From assembly GCA_016875255.1 (NCBI GenBank), contig VGRU01000213.1, positions 1-6,220 on the forward strand: a stretch of 6,220 nucleotides of DNA. The letters are read 5' to 3'. This stretch comes from Deltaproteobacteria bacterium (GTDB lineage Bacteria > Desulfobacterota > BSN033 > UBA1163). Position 1 is the stretch's first letter. Every line of letters begins with the position of its first letter. The position numbers and the translations under genes are program-made. Positions 1 through 5,165 of this stretch are shown here, piece after piece. The notes under the pieces are model-generated. The model worked only from the letters and a program-made list of their open reading frames with translations. It was not told where the DNA came from and did no database searches.

Positions 1-190
1 TAGGTTGAAGCGTTACCTCTGCGGCCAGTTCAGGATTCTTACACATTTCTAAGAAGGAATATTTCTTCCGGAGCGCCCGATACTCCTTCATATAACGGCC
101 CGCCTGACGCATCAGCCAGATGGGAGTGTACTCTGTTGGTTGCCTGCGACAGGCTCTGATGAAGGGGTATTGTTTTTCAATCTCGCTCAT
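1..190 (-). CDS. hemE: Uroporphyrinogen decarboxylase, N-terminal part (runs off left edge)
   Basis: HemE decarboxylates the four acetate side chains of uroporphyrinogen III to give coproporphyrinogen III, in the cytoplasm, in haem synthesis. The first 63 codons are present, starting at the ATG whose complement is at 188-190. The translation shows the family N-terminus: [17 protein letters not shown] (residues 22-38), then [15 protein letters not shown] at the edge. Arg28 and Arg32 sit in the MRQAGR motif and match the two substrate-carboxylate-binding arginines (Arg37/Arg41 in the human enzyme). The start is the first good in-frame ATG after an upstream in-frame TGA and gives the usual N-terminal length. 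No clear Shine-Dalgarno sequence precedes it, and the repeat at 227-348 lies about 37 bp upstream. It follows pepA in the same direction, 161 bp apart. Identification is secure; only the C-terminal four-fifths is missing because of the window edge. Confidence 0.95.
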   Translation of the reverse strand, partial: MSEIEKQYPFIRACRRQPTEYTPIWLMRQAGRYMKEYRALRKKYSFLEMCKNPELAAEVTLQP

Positions 191-226
191 TATATGAATC
201 CAGAATCTAAAATTATGAATAAAAGT

Positions 227-348
227 TCAAATGTCAAAACCCAAATATCAAAGGAATGCCAAAATAACTCAATGCCAAAACTTTTTTCTTTTTGAATTTT
301 TTCATTTGAACTTTAAATTTCCTTTGAACTTTGAGTTTTGACATTTGA
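227..348. repeat. A/T-rich imperfect inverted repeat between pepA and hemE
   Basis: The arms are a perfect 14-bp match, TCAAATGTCAAAAC (227-240) against its complement (335-348), plus a 9-bp match TCAAAGGAA (248-256) against 319-327. Across the middle of the arms 18 of 21 positions pair without gaps. The centre (257-318) is A/T-rich and does not pair well. It fills most of the 161-bp gap (191-351), starting only 4 bp after the pepA stop codon. It has no run of T after the stem on the minus strand, so it does not look like a standard terminator. It resembles the TTCAAATG/TTCGAA-type intergenic repeats I recall from Desulfobacterota genomes; that link is from memory. Confidence 0.7.
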
Positions 349-351
349 CAT

Positions 352-1845
352 TTAATCTTTAGTCCAATCCCTGAGCATTTGAAGGAGCAACCTCACCCCA
401 ACCCCTGTTCCCCCTTTGGGAATGTAAGGTCTTTCCTTTTCAATGAAGGCTGGGCCGGCAATATCCAGGTGAACCCAGGGCGCCTTCTCAACAAACTTAC
501 TTAAAAAAATTCCTCCAATGATCGTCCCCGCAGCACGGGTCCCCACATTTCTGAAATCCGCAGTATCGCTCTTAAGATAATCAAAGTATTCATCCCAGAG
601 AGGCAATTGCCAAACCTTTTCTCCGCTCCTGGAGGCTTCTTCGATCTTCTTTAAAAGGGCATCATCATTTCCCATGATACCGATCACATGATCTCCCAGA
701 GCGATCACGCAAGCTCCGGTAAGGGTTGCCAGGTCAATGATAGCTTTTGGTTTATAACGAAGGCTGTAGGTCAGGGCATCTGCAAGGATGAGTCTCCCCT
801 CGGCGTCCGTGCTGATCACCTCCACGGTCTGACCGGAAAGGGTCTTCAACACATCGCCCGGCTTATAGGCCTTCCCGCTCGGAAGATTTTCTGTGGCTGG
901 AATAATCCCCACCAAATGAAGGGGGATCTGGAGCCGCGCAGCCGCCTGCATCGTTCCGAGAACGGCGGCGGCCCCGGACATATCGTCTTTCATCCTCTCC
1001 ATCCCTTCCGAAGGCTTAATGGAGATCCCGCCGCTGTCGAAGGTGATCCCTTTCCCCACCAAAACGATGGTATCCAGCCCCTTCCCTTTATTATATTCCA
1101 GAACGACGAATTTTCCGGGTTCCTGGCTTCCCCTGGCCACAGCGGCAAAGGCCCCCATGCCCATGGCCTCTGCTTCGCTCACCTCCAGCACCTGAATCGC
1201 CAGGGAGTGATCTTTCGCAATCTGTCTGGCTTTTTCAGCCAGCAACGTGGGAGTGACCTGGTTACTGGGTCCGTTAACCAGATTTCTTGCCATGCAGACC
1301 GAATCCGAAATAATCATCCCCTTTTTTGACCCCTCTCCGATGGATTGGATCTCTCGATCGGTTTCTCCGAGAAGGACCACTTCCCCAATTGTTTTTATCT
1401 TTTCCCTTTCAAGCGTCTTAAATTCATTGAACTGATAGAGCCCCAGGATAAGCCCTGTCACAAAGTTCTCTGTCAGTTCCTCTTCTGAAAAGTCATTCAG
1501 CCTCTTTATTTGAAGGGCAAATTGTTTGATTCCCGAATCCCTGATAAACTGTCCGGCCTTGGATGTCGCACCCCTCCATTTCTCCAGATCAAACTCTTTC
1601 TTTTTCCCGAGACCGGTCAGCAACACCCTTTTCGCAGGAAGCGCGCCCTGAGTATGAATGAGCCGACATTGGAATAACTCCCCCTTGAAATCATTCTGAT
1701 TGATAAGGGCGGAGACAAACCCCTTCCATTCCAGATCAACACTCTTGGTTGACCCCTCCAGAGGGTCTGGCGATTCAAAAGAAAAAAGAAGGAGAAGTTC
1801 GGAAGGATACTTTTCGGCAATGCCTTTCTCGACTCGGATGTCCAT
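352..1845 (-). CDS. pepA: Leucyl aminopeptidase, M17 family (PepA)
   Basis: Cytoplasmic dinuclear-metal exopeptidase that removes N-terminal residues, leucine preferred, from peptides; in E. coli PepA also binds DNA. The 497-residue product is close to E. coli PepA (503). The N-terminal domain (about 1-160) is the variable M17 region; the catalytic domain follows. Active-site residues are all present with a constant offset of 5 from E. coli: Lys265 and Asp270 in VGKGITFDSGG, Lys277, Asp288 in KDDMSGAAAVLG, and Asp347, Glu349 and Arg351 in the signature STDAEGRLILADAL. The start ATG is preceded by GAGAGG at good distance on the minus strand. It lies between the nuclease gene (345 bp upstream) and hemE (161 bp downstream), both in the same direction; no convincing promoter is visible just upstream. 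Catalytic function is certain; a DNA-binding role as in E. coli cannot be judged here. Confidence 0.97.
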   Translation of the reverse strand: MDIRVEKGIAEKYPSELLLLFSFESPDPLEGSTKSVDLEWKGFVSALINQNDFKGELFQCRLIHTQGALPAKRVLLTGLGKKKEFDLEKWRGATSKAGQFIRDSGIKQFALQIKRLNDFSEEELTENFVTGLILGLYQFNEFKTLEREKIKTIGEVVLLGETDREIQSIGEGSKKGMIISDSVCMARNLVNGPSNQVTPTLLAEKARQIAKDHSLAIQVLEVSEAEAMGMGAFAAVARGSQEPGKFVVLEYNKGKGLDTIVLVGKGITFDSGGISIKPSEGMERMKDDMSGAAAVLGTMQAAARLQIPLHLVGIIPATENLPSGKAYKPGDVLKTLSGQTVEVISTDAEGRLILADALTYSLRYKPKAIIDLATLTGACVIALGDHVIGIMGNDDALLKKIEEASRSGEKVWQLPLWDEYFDYLKSDTADFRNVGTRAAGTIIGGIFLSKFVEKAPWVHLDIAGPAFIEKERPYIPKGGTGVGVRLLLQMLRDWTKD

Positions 1846-1878
1846 AAGATTTTCCTCTCAAACTCAGGCTGTCCGTAC

Positions 1879-2181
1879 AATCTCGTAAATTCGAAATTCG
1901 AATATCGAATATCGAAACAATTCTTAAATCCAAATGTCCAAATTTTCGAAACCTTTTTTCTTTTTCCTGAATTCTTGTTTGATGAATTCGTAAAGAGTCG
2001 TCACTCCGGTGAAAACCGGAGTCCAGGGAATTTATAACTATTCGAAAAGACTGGATTCCGGCTTTCGCCGGAATGACAGAAAGGTGTATTTTCAGACTTT
2101 TTACGAGACCTTCTTGTTTTGATCATTCGAATTTTGAAAATTAGTGCTTGTTTCGAATTTCGGATTTCGTGCTTCGAGATT
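1879..2181. repeat. TTCGAA-rich large imperfect inverted repeat filling the nuclease-pepA gap
   Basis: This fills nearly all of the 345-bp gene-free stretch 1846-2190. Outer ends match as AATCTCG (1879-1885) against CGAGATT (2175-2181). Inside are an 11-bp inverted match CGAAATTCGAA (1892-1902 against 2152-2162) and a 9-bp match TCGAAACAA (1912-1920 against 2148-2156). Both arms are dominated by TCGAA words. A separate structured element (1988-2106) sits in the middle, so the arrangement looks nested. No RNA gene, promoter of recognisable strength or conserved reading frame was found here. The class resembles intergenic repeats I recall from Desulfobacterota. Confidence 0.65.
1988..2106. repeat. 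MITE-like element with two inverted GAAA-loop hairpins
   Basis: Ends form an inverted pair, TCGTAAAGAGTC (1988-1999) against 2095-2106, 11 of 12 matching. Inside are two 27-nt units in opposite orientation, 2000-2026 and 2051-2077, 23 of 27 identical when one is reversed. Unit 1 folds as ACTCCGGT-GAAA-ACCGGAGT (2003-2022); unit 2 read on the minus strand folds as ATTCCGGC-GAAA-GCCGGAAT. Both stems are perfect 8-bp stems. No transposase is encoded, so any movement would be non-autonomous. The word GTCATTCCGG...CCGGAATCCAG belongs to a very widespread class of dispersed bacterial repeats (established in general; the exact family here is from memory). Confidence 0.75.
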
Positions 2182-2190
2182 ATCAAAGCA

Positions 2191-3396
2191 TTAATCTCTT
2201 TCCTTCAATTTCGATACGACGATGGAGCGGTTTTTTTCTACGGTGGAGAATTCCTTAACTTTCTTAGCGAGAGAAGGAGGCCACCCTCCCCGTTCGAGAA
2301 TCCTTGCCAGCATCCAGGGGTTCAAATCAGAAACTTCCATCCACTTACCGGCGGTCCTGATAAACTCATCCAATGCCTTTCGACTCGGATCTCCCTTCAA
2401 AGGATACTTCTCTTTCACCTCGGTCTTAATCTTGGCGACATGGTCGCTCCCGTAGATTGCCTCTAACTCCTCCCGCTGAGCAAAAGCAAAGAGAGCCTCC
2501 TCCACTCTGGCCAGTTCTGCGTCAATTTCCCCGAGTAAAATCCCCTTCTTTTCTTTCAGTTCCACGTACCGGTTGACCAGATTCACTCCTTCTTCCTCCA
2601 GATACTCATTCGGGGGAAGATTGTCCACAACGACCCGGTGTCTCCGTTTCGGGCAGAGCCCCTGATAATCACACCAGTCACAGAGGGGGCTCTCCTTGGG
2701 AGAAAACTCCCTGTCTGACTCGATCTTCTTGATGAGCTCCATGGTCTCCTGCCGGAGTCGTTGAAGCTCTTCAGGAGTTCTCAGAGATTGGATCTCCGCA
2801 TCGAAGGCAAGATAGTGCCAGATTAATTTGATTTCCTTTATATCTTTCCATTTTCCCTCCACCCCCATTTGATAGAAGGCAAGCTGGCGGTCGGATTGGA
2901 CATCCTTTTGGGTTGGGAGCCTGCTGGAGGTTTTATAATCGTGAATCTCGATGGTGGAGTGGTCCAAGAGCGCAAGACGATCGACCACTCCCCGGATCCA
3001 GTACCCTTTCTCCTCTTCGAGGGGAAAATAAATGGTCTCTTCAAGGCCCAAGGTCTTGCCCTGATCAAAAGGATAATAACGTGTGTAATAGTCTGTGATG
3101 CATTTTTCTCCCAGACGGTGATAGTCTTCGGCACGGTATTCCTTTCGGATGATCTGAACTGCCTCGCTCCAGTTTTTCTCCCAGCATTGATGATAAAAGG
3201 CGAGAAGTTCTTCGAGAGTATTGAGTTTGGTCATTTTTAGGTCCCGGTAGAGTTTCTCCAGGACATCGTGAACCCTCGAACCCATGAAAGCCTCAACTCC
3301 CTCTGTCTCAACCTTAATCTTCTGGATATAGTGAAGTCGATATTGGTGGGGGCAGGTTTCATAAGTGGAGAGCTGAGAATGAGAATAGGCTGGCAT
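2191..3396 (-). CDS. PD-(D/E)XK nuclease with RecB/Cas4-like Fe-S cysteines and a C-terminal extension
   Basis: Predicted single-strand-directed DNA nuclease of the RecB/AddB/Cas4-type PD-(D/E)XK superfamily (PDDEXK_1-like), 401 residues. Visible motifs in order: Cys15 in the N-terminal TYETCPHQY; His43 in GSRVHDVLEKLY; Asp139 in GVVDR; Asp153-Tyr-Lys155 in IEIHDYKTSS; Gln171/Tyr175 (QLAFY); then Cys239, Cys242 and Cys248 in LCDWCDYQGLCP. The four cysteines have the spacing of the 4Fe-4S cluster that staples the N- and C-terminal ends of AddB/Cas4-type nucleases. Residues 265-401 extend beyond the cysteine cluster with a charged helical segment (273-312) and no motif I can name. The start has GAGG 6 nt upstream and fits the family's immediate N-terminal SxLxxYxxCP motif. 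No Cas genes or RecB/AddA helicase are nearby, so the role (repair, recombination or element-related) is open. Nuclease assignment is strong; the exact substrate is not. Confidence 0.9.
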   Translation of the reverse strand: MPAYSHSQLSTYETCPHQYRLHYIQKIKVETEGVEAFMGSRVHDVLEKLYRDLKMTKLNTLEELLAFYHQCWEKNWSEAVQIIRKEYRAEDYHRLGEKCITDYYTRYYPFDQGKTLGLEETIYFPLEEEKGYWIRGVVDRLALLDHSTIEIHDYKTSSRLPTQKDVQSDRQLAFYQMGVEGKWKDIKEIKLIWHYLAFDAEIQSLRTPEELQRLRQETMELIKKIESDREFSPKESPLCDWCDYQGLCPKRRHRVVVDNLPPNEYLEEEGVNLVNRYVELKEKKGILLGEIDAELARVEEALFAFAQREELEAIYGSDHVAKIKTEVKEKYPLKGDPSRKALDEFIRTAGKWMEVSDLNPWMLARILERGGWPPSLAKKVKEFSTVEKNRSIVVSKLKERD

Positions 3397-3434
3397 CCGT
3401 TACCTCATCTTCGTTTTGTAGAAGATTATAACTA

Positions 3435-3463
3435 TTTTTAACAAGAATTCCTGCCCCTGTCAA
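3435..3463 (-). promoter_or_regulatory. Candidate promoter for the nuclease gene
   Basis: On the minus strand a perfect TTGACA (complement of 3458-3463) is followed after 17 nt by TAAAAA (3435-3440). A better -10 word, TATAAT (complement of 3425-3430), lies 10 bp further on but is 27 nt from the TTGACA. Either -10 would start transcription 20-35 bp before the nuclease ATG. Placement is suggestive, not proven. Confidence 0.45.
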
Positions 3464-3474
3464 AAAACATTTCT

Positions 3475-3539
3475 GAGAGCTTTGAAAAACTATCTTTCGC
3501 TCTCTGATTAGAGATTTCTGGACTTTTTCAGAAATCTCT
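3475..3539. repeat. Two-hairpin block, copy 1 (upstream of the uracil-DNA glycosylase gene)
   Basis: Block 1 (3475-3508) begins GAGAGC and closes with GCTCTC (3499-3504), a 6-bp stem around an 18-nt loop. Block 2 (3510-3539) is a perfect 11-bp stem, AGAGATTTCTG against CAGAAATCTCT, with an 8-nt loop GACTTTTT. The two blocks are 1 nt apart. Both recur upstream of perR at 5710-5743 and 5832-5861, at 30/34 and 26/30 identity. The copy ends 6 bp before the candidate -35 of the glycosylase gene. It does not look like a standard terminator because the T run is in the loop, not after the stem. Confidence 0.8.
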
Positions 3540-3545
3540 TTCTCC

Positions 3546-3573
3546 TTGAAAGATCAATCCGAAGTGTGATACG
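3546..3573 (+). promoter_or_regulatory. Candidate promoter for the uracil-DNA glycosylase gene
   Basis: TTGAAA (3546-3551), 16-nt spacer, GATACG (3568-3573) preceded by TGT as an extended -10. Weak hexamers on their own, but the perR promoter has the same layout: TTGACA, 16 nt, TGT-GATAAT. In both, an ATG lies 12 nt after the last base of the -10. If used, transcription would start near 3580, favouring ATG 3585 over 3576 as the translation start. Confidence 0.45.
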
Positions 3574-3575
3574 AG

Positions 3576-4328
3576 ATGGATAGGATGGACTCAGAAGGAA
3601 AATTGGAAGAACTACAGGAAAAAATAATTCGGTGTCGGAAATGTCCTAGGCTGGTCAATTATTTAAAAGAGGTCCAGGAGCATCGGCCCCGGCGATACAG
3701 GGACTGGAATTATTGGTCCAAACCCCTGCCCAGTTTTGGAGACCCGAAGGCCCGTGTTCTTATCATCGGTCTTGCGCCTGCGGCCAATGGTGGAAATCGG
3801 ACAGGACGAATGTTTACAGGGGACCGAAGCGGTGAGTGGCTGTTTGAAGCCCTTCACCGTTTTGGCTTTGCCAATCAACCCAATTCGGCCAGACGGGATG
3901 ACGATTTTACTTTAAAGGATTGTTACATCACGGCAACGATCCGCTGTGCCCCGCCCGATAATAAACCCCTGCCCGAAGAGATAGAGAACTGCCGACCCTA
4001 TATTTTTAAGGAACTTGATTTATTAAAAAATGTTAAGGTCGTTGTTCCATTGGGTCAAATTGCCTTTACACAGGCCTTAAAGTCCTTGAGGCTGAAAGGA
4101 TTTGAAATTCCTCCATTGACCTTCGGTCATGGTAAGAATTATGTTCTCCGAACTCCCCCGATAGAATCGGGGCAGGCGAATTCCAGGCTCCGAACTATTT
4201 CTTTAATCACCACCTATCACCCGAGTCAGCAGAACACCTTAACCGGCAAATTGACCCGACCGATGTTTCATAAGATTTTTAAAATGGTCAGGAAAGAATT
4301 AGGAGGTAGTGGTCGAATAGTCCTATAG
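3576..4328 (+). CDS. udgB: Uracil-DNA glycosylase, family 5 (UDGb), Fe-S type
   Basis: Removes uracil (and in this family other deaminated bases) from DNA as the first step of base excision repair. The 250-residue product shows the family 5 marks: Cys20-x-x-Cys23 and Cys124...Cys139 as 4Fe-4S ligands; motif A GLAPAANGGNRTGR (65-78) followed by FTGD with Asp83; motif B YHPSQQNTLTGKLT (214-227) with His215 and Asn220. As I recall the Thermus enzyme, the matching Asp, His and Asn are functional. Asn71 stands where I remember His as usual (GLAPxAHG); possibly a tolerated change. Residues 194-207 are an apparent 14-residue insertion encoded by a palindromic element (see 4146-4196). The last codons and stop lie in the 8-nt-period array. 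The start is uncertain: ATG 3576 has no good Shine-Dalgarno sequence, and ATG 3585 fits the candidate promoter better. The Smr gene follows after 73 bp, probably co-transcribed. Confidence 0.93.
   Translation: MDRMDSEGKLEELQEKIIRCRKCPRLVNYLKEVQEHRPRRYRDWNYWSKPLPSFGDPKARVLIIGLAPAANGGNRTGRMFTGDRSGEWLFEALHRFGFANQPNSARRDDDFTLKDCYITATIRCAPPDNKPLPEEIENCRPYIFKELDLLKNVKVVVPLGQIAFTQALKSLRLKGFEIPPLTFGHGKNYVLRTPPIESGQANSRLRTISLITTYHPSQQNTLTGKLTRPMFHKIFKMVRKELGGSGRIVL
4146..4196. repeat. Palindromic in-frame insertion within udgB, flanked by 9-bp direct repeats
   Basis: CTCCGAACT occurs at 4146-4154 and again at 4188-4196, exactly 42 bp apart and in the same codon phase, each encoding Leu-Arg-Thr (codons 191-193 and 205-207). 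Between them is a 33-bp segment whose core CCCCGATAGAATCGGGG (4156-4172) forms a perfect 7-bp stem with a 3-nt loop. Removing one 42-bp unit would leave a protein reading ...NYVLRTISLITTYHPS..., which fits the normal family 5 strand before motif B. This is the pattern expected from insertion of a small element with a 9-bp target duplication. Confidence 0.7.
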
Positions 4329-4392
4329 TCTGATCGTCTCATCGTCTTATCGTTCTTGACTATCCGACTATTTGACGATGTGACGATACGAC
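4312..4392. repeat. Mirrored array with an exact 8-nt period
   Basis: GTC begins units at 4312, 4320, 4328, 4336 and 4344; on the other side GAC begins units at 4358, 4366, 4374, 4382 and 4390. The two halves are exactly symmetrical about 4352. Each left unit has the form GTC-N2-AT-M (M is A or C; the first reads GTCGAATA). Across the 35-nt arms 24 positions can pair; all mismatches fall at the variable positions of the unit. The array covers the last codons and stop of udgB and ends 9 bp before the Smr start codon. Confidence 0.8.
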
Positions 4393-4401
4393 CTGTGGTT
4401 T

Positions 4402-4671
4402 ATGGCCATTCACATCCCCATTGAAGACTGGATTGATCTTCACACCTTCTCTCCTAAGGAGATCTCTTCTCTTTTGGAGGATTACCTTGAGGAATGTCAG
4501 AAGAAGGGATTTAAAGAGGTCCGGATCATCCACGGAAAAGGAAAGGGAGTGCAACGCACTATCGTCCACTCCCTTCTCGAGAAAAATCCGCTTGTCGAAT
4601 CTTACAGGATCGCACCTGATGATCAAGGTGGTTGGGGAGCCACTCTTGTTTATTTGAAAAAGGGAAAATGA
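4402..4671 (+). CDS. Small stand-alone Smr-domain protein
   Basis: An 89-residue protein made almost entirely of one Smr domain, the nucleic-acid-binding/nicking fold found at the C-terminus of MutS2. Motifs: Asp12-Leu-His14 in WIDLHTF (the LDxH-type metal or nucleic-acid motif), IIHGKGKG (42-49, the TGxG/HGKGxG loop), and GGWGAT (76-81). Small Smr proteins of this length with the opening IPIEDxxDLHTFxPKE are known as a family, so the start at 4402 gives a full-length product. There is no Shine-Dalgarno sequence; the leader between the 8-nt-period array and the ATG reads only CTGTGGTTT-like bases. It lies 73 bp after udgB and is followed by a terminator. Context with a DNA-repair gene suggests a nucleic-acid role, but the specific activity is not known from sequence. 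Confidence 0.9.
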   Translation: MAIHIPIEDWIDLHTFSPKEISSLLEDYLEECQKKGFKEVRIIHGKGKGVQRTIVHSLLEKNPLVESYRIAPDDQGGWGATLVYLKKGK

Positions 4672-4678
4672 GAACTGG

Positions 4679-4795
4679 GTTAATGCTAATATTGTTTAGT
4701 TAGGCTTTCACCGTTCACCCTTTCAGAGCCTCAGGGCGAACGGTTTTTTTCCGAATGTCCTCTGAGCGAAGTCGAAGGGAGGGCTTAGCATTAAC
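4679..4795. repeat. Nested inverted-repeat element between convergent smr and ytxH-like genes
   Basis: Perfect 11-bp inverted ends, GTTAATGCTAA (4679-4689) against 4785-4795, enclose about 95 bp. Inside are the CCGTTC...GAACGG hairpin (4711-4743) and the word CTGAGCGAAGTCGAAGG (4762-4778). Both are well known as parts of dispersed repeats in many bacterial genomes (from memory). No coding capacity. The element occupies most of the 147-bp gap (4672-4818). Confidence 0.7.
4711..4750 (+). terminator. Rho-independent terminator after the Smr gene
   Basis: Stem CCGTTC (4711-4716) with GAACGG (4738-4743), one A/C mismatch, then CCCT (4718-4721) with AGGG (4733-4736), an 11-nt loop, and seven T residues (4744-4750). 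It ends the rightward udgB-smr transcript 40-79 bp after the Smr stop codon. On the minus strand there is no T run after the stem, so it should act in one direction only. Confidence 0.85.
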
Positions 4796-4818
4796 GACTA
4801 AGATGAACAGCGTTGGGA

Positions 4819-5136
4819 TTAATGTCCTTTGGCCAGTTTTTCCTTCTCTTTTTCGTAGGCTTCCTTCCCAGCCTCAATAGCCGTGGCTACAATTGACTTC
4901 TTTTCTTCAATCACATCCTTCCCCTTTTCTACAACAGAGGTCACCTTGCCCTTTACCTGCTCGATCACCTCTTCTGCCTTCCCTTTAGCCTCGACGGCTA
5001 ACTCCTTAATTTTCTCCCTTGTTTCCCTCCCTGACTTCGGCGCTAACAAGAGCGCCACGCCTGCTCCGATCAGCCCCCCCAGAAAGAATGAGAAGATCAA
5101 AGGACCAGCACTGTAACTTTCTTCTTCATGTTTCAT
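4819..5136 (-). CDS. YtxH-domain small membrane protein
   Basis: A 105-residue protein with one membrane segment near the N-terminus (about 12-32: glycine-rich GGLIGAGVALLLA) directly followed by the family signature LLLAPKSGRETR (29-40). The rest (40-105) is a Lys/Glu/Ala-rich helix expected to be a long coiled or amphipathic helix outside the membrane. The YtxH family is widespread and often linked to stress responses, but its molecular function is not established. The start has a full AGGAGG (complement of 5143-5148) 6 nt upstream. It is the second gene of an operon with the DUF948 gene, 29 bp downstream of that gene's stop, a pairing that recurs in many bacteria. It converges on the Smr gene. 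No clear terminator is visible in its direction. Confidence 0.9.
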   Translation of the reverse strand: MKHEEESYSAGPLIFSFFLGGLIGAGVALLLAPKSGRETREKIKELAVEAKGKAEEVIEQVKGKVTSVVEKGKDVIEEKKSIVATAIEAGKEAYEKEKEKLAKGH

Positions 5137-5165
5137 GGATTGCCTCCTTTCTTTTATCCAAAGAT

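Noticed and set aside
688..1329. 213-codon plus-strand frame inside pepA
   Set aside because: Antisense shadow of a certain gene; His/Pro/Gly-rich with no recognisable domain.
1988..2106. Insertion sequence
   Set aside because: No transposase; only 119 bp with hairpins. Kept as a MITE-like repeat instead.
2001..2186. 61-codon minus-strand frame across the hairpin element (contains CHSGESRNPV)
   Set aside because: It is the translation of a dispersed repeat; the HSGESRNP peptide is a well-known false product of this repeat type. There is no ribosome site and no protein-like composition.
2869..3240. 123-codon plus-strand frame inside the nuclease gene
   Set aside because: Antisense to conserved nuclease motifs (GVVDR, HDYKTS); no ribosome site or family.
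3510..3540. Perfect 11-bp hairpin read as a terminator
   Set aside because: No T run follows the stem, it lies upstream of both diverging genes, and a related copy sits just before the perR promoter.
4312..4392. CRISPR-like array
   Set aside because: The unit is 8 nt with two variable bases and the array reverses direction at its centre; there are no spacers and no cas operon. The nearby Cas4-like nuclease is not enough.
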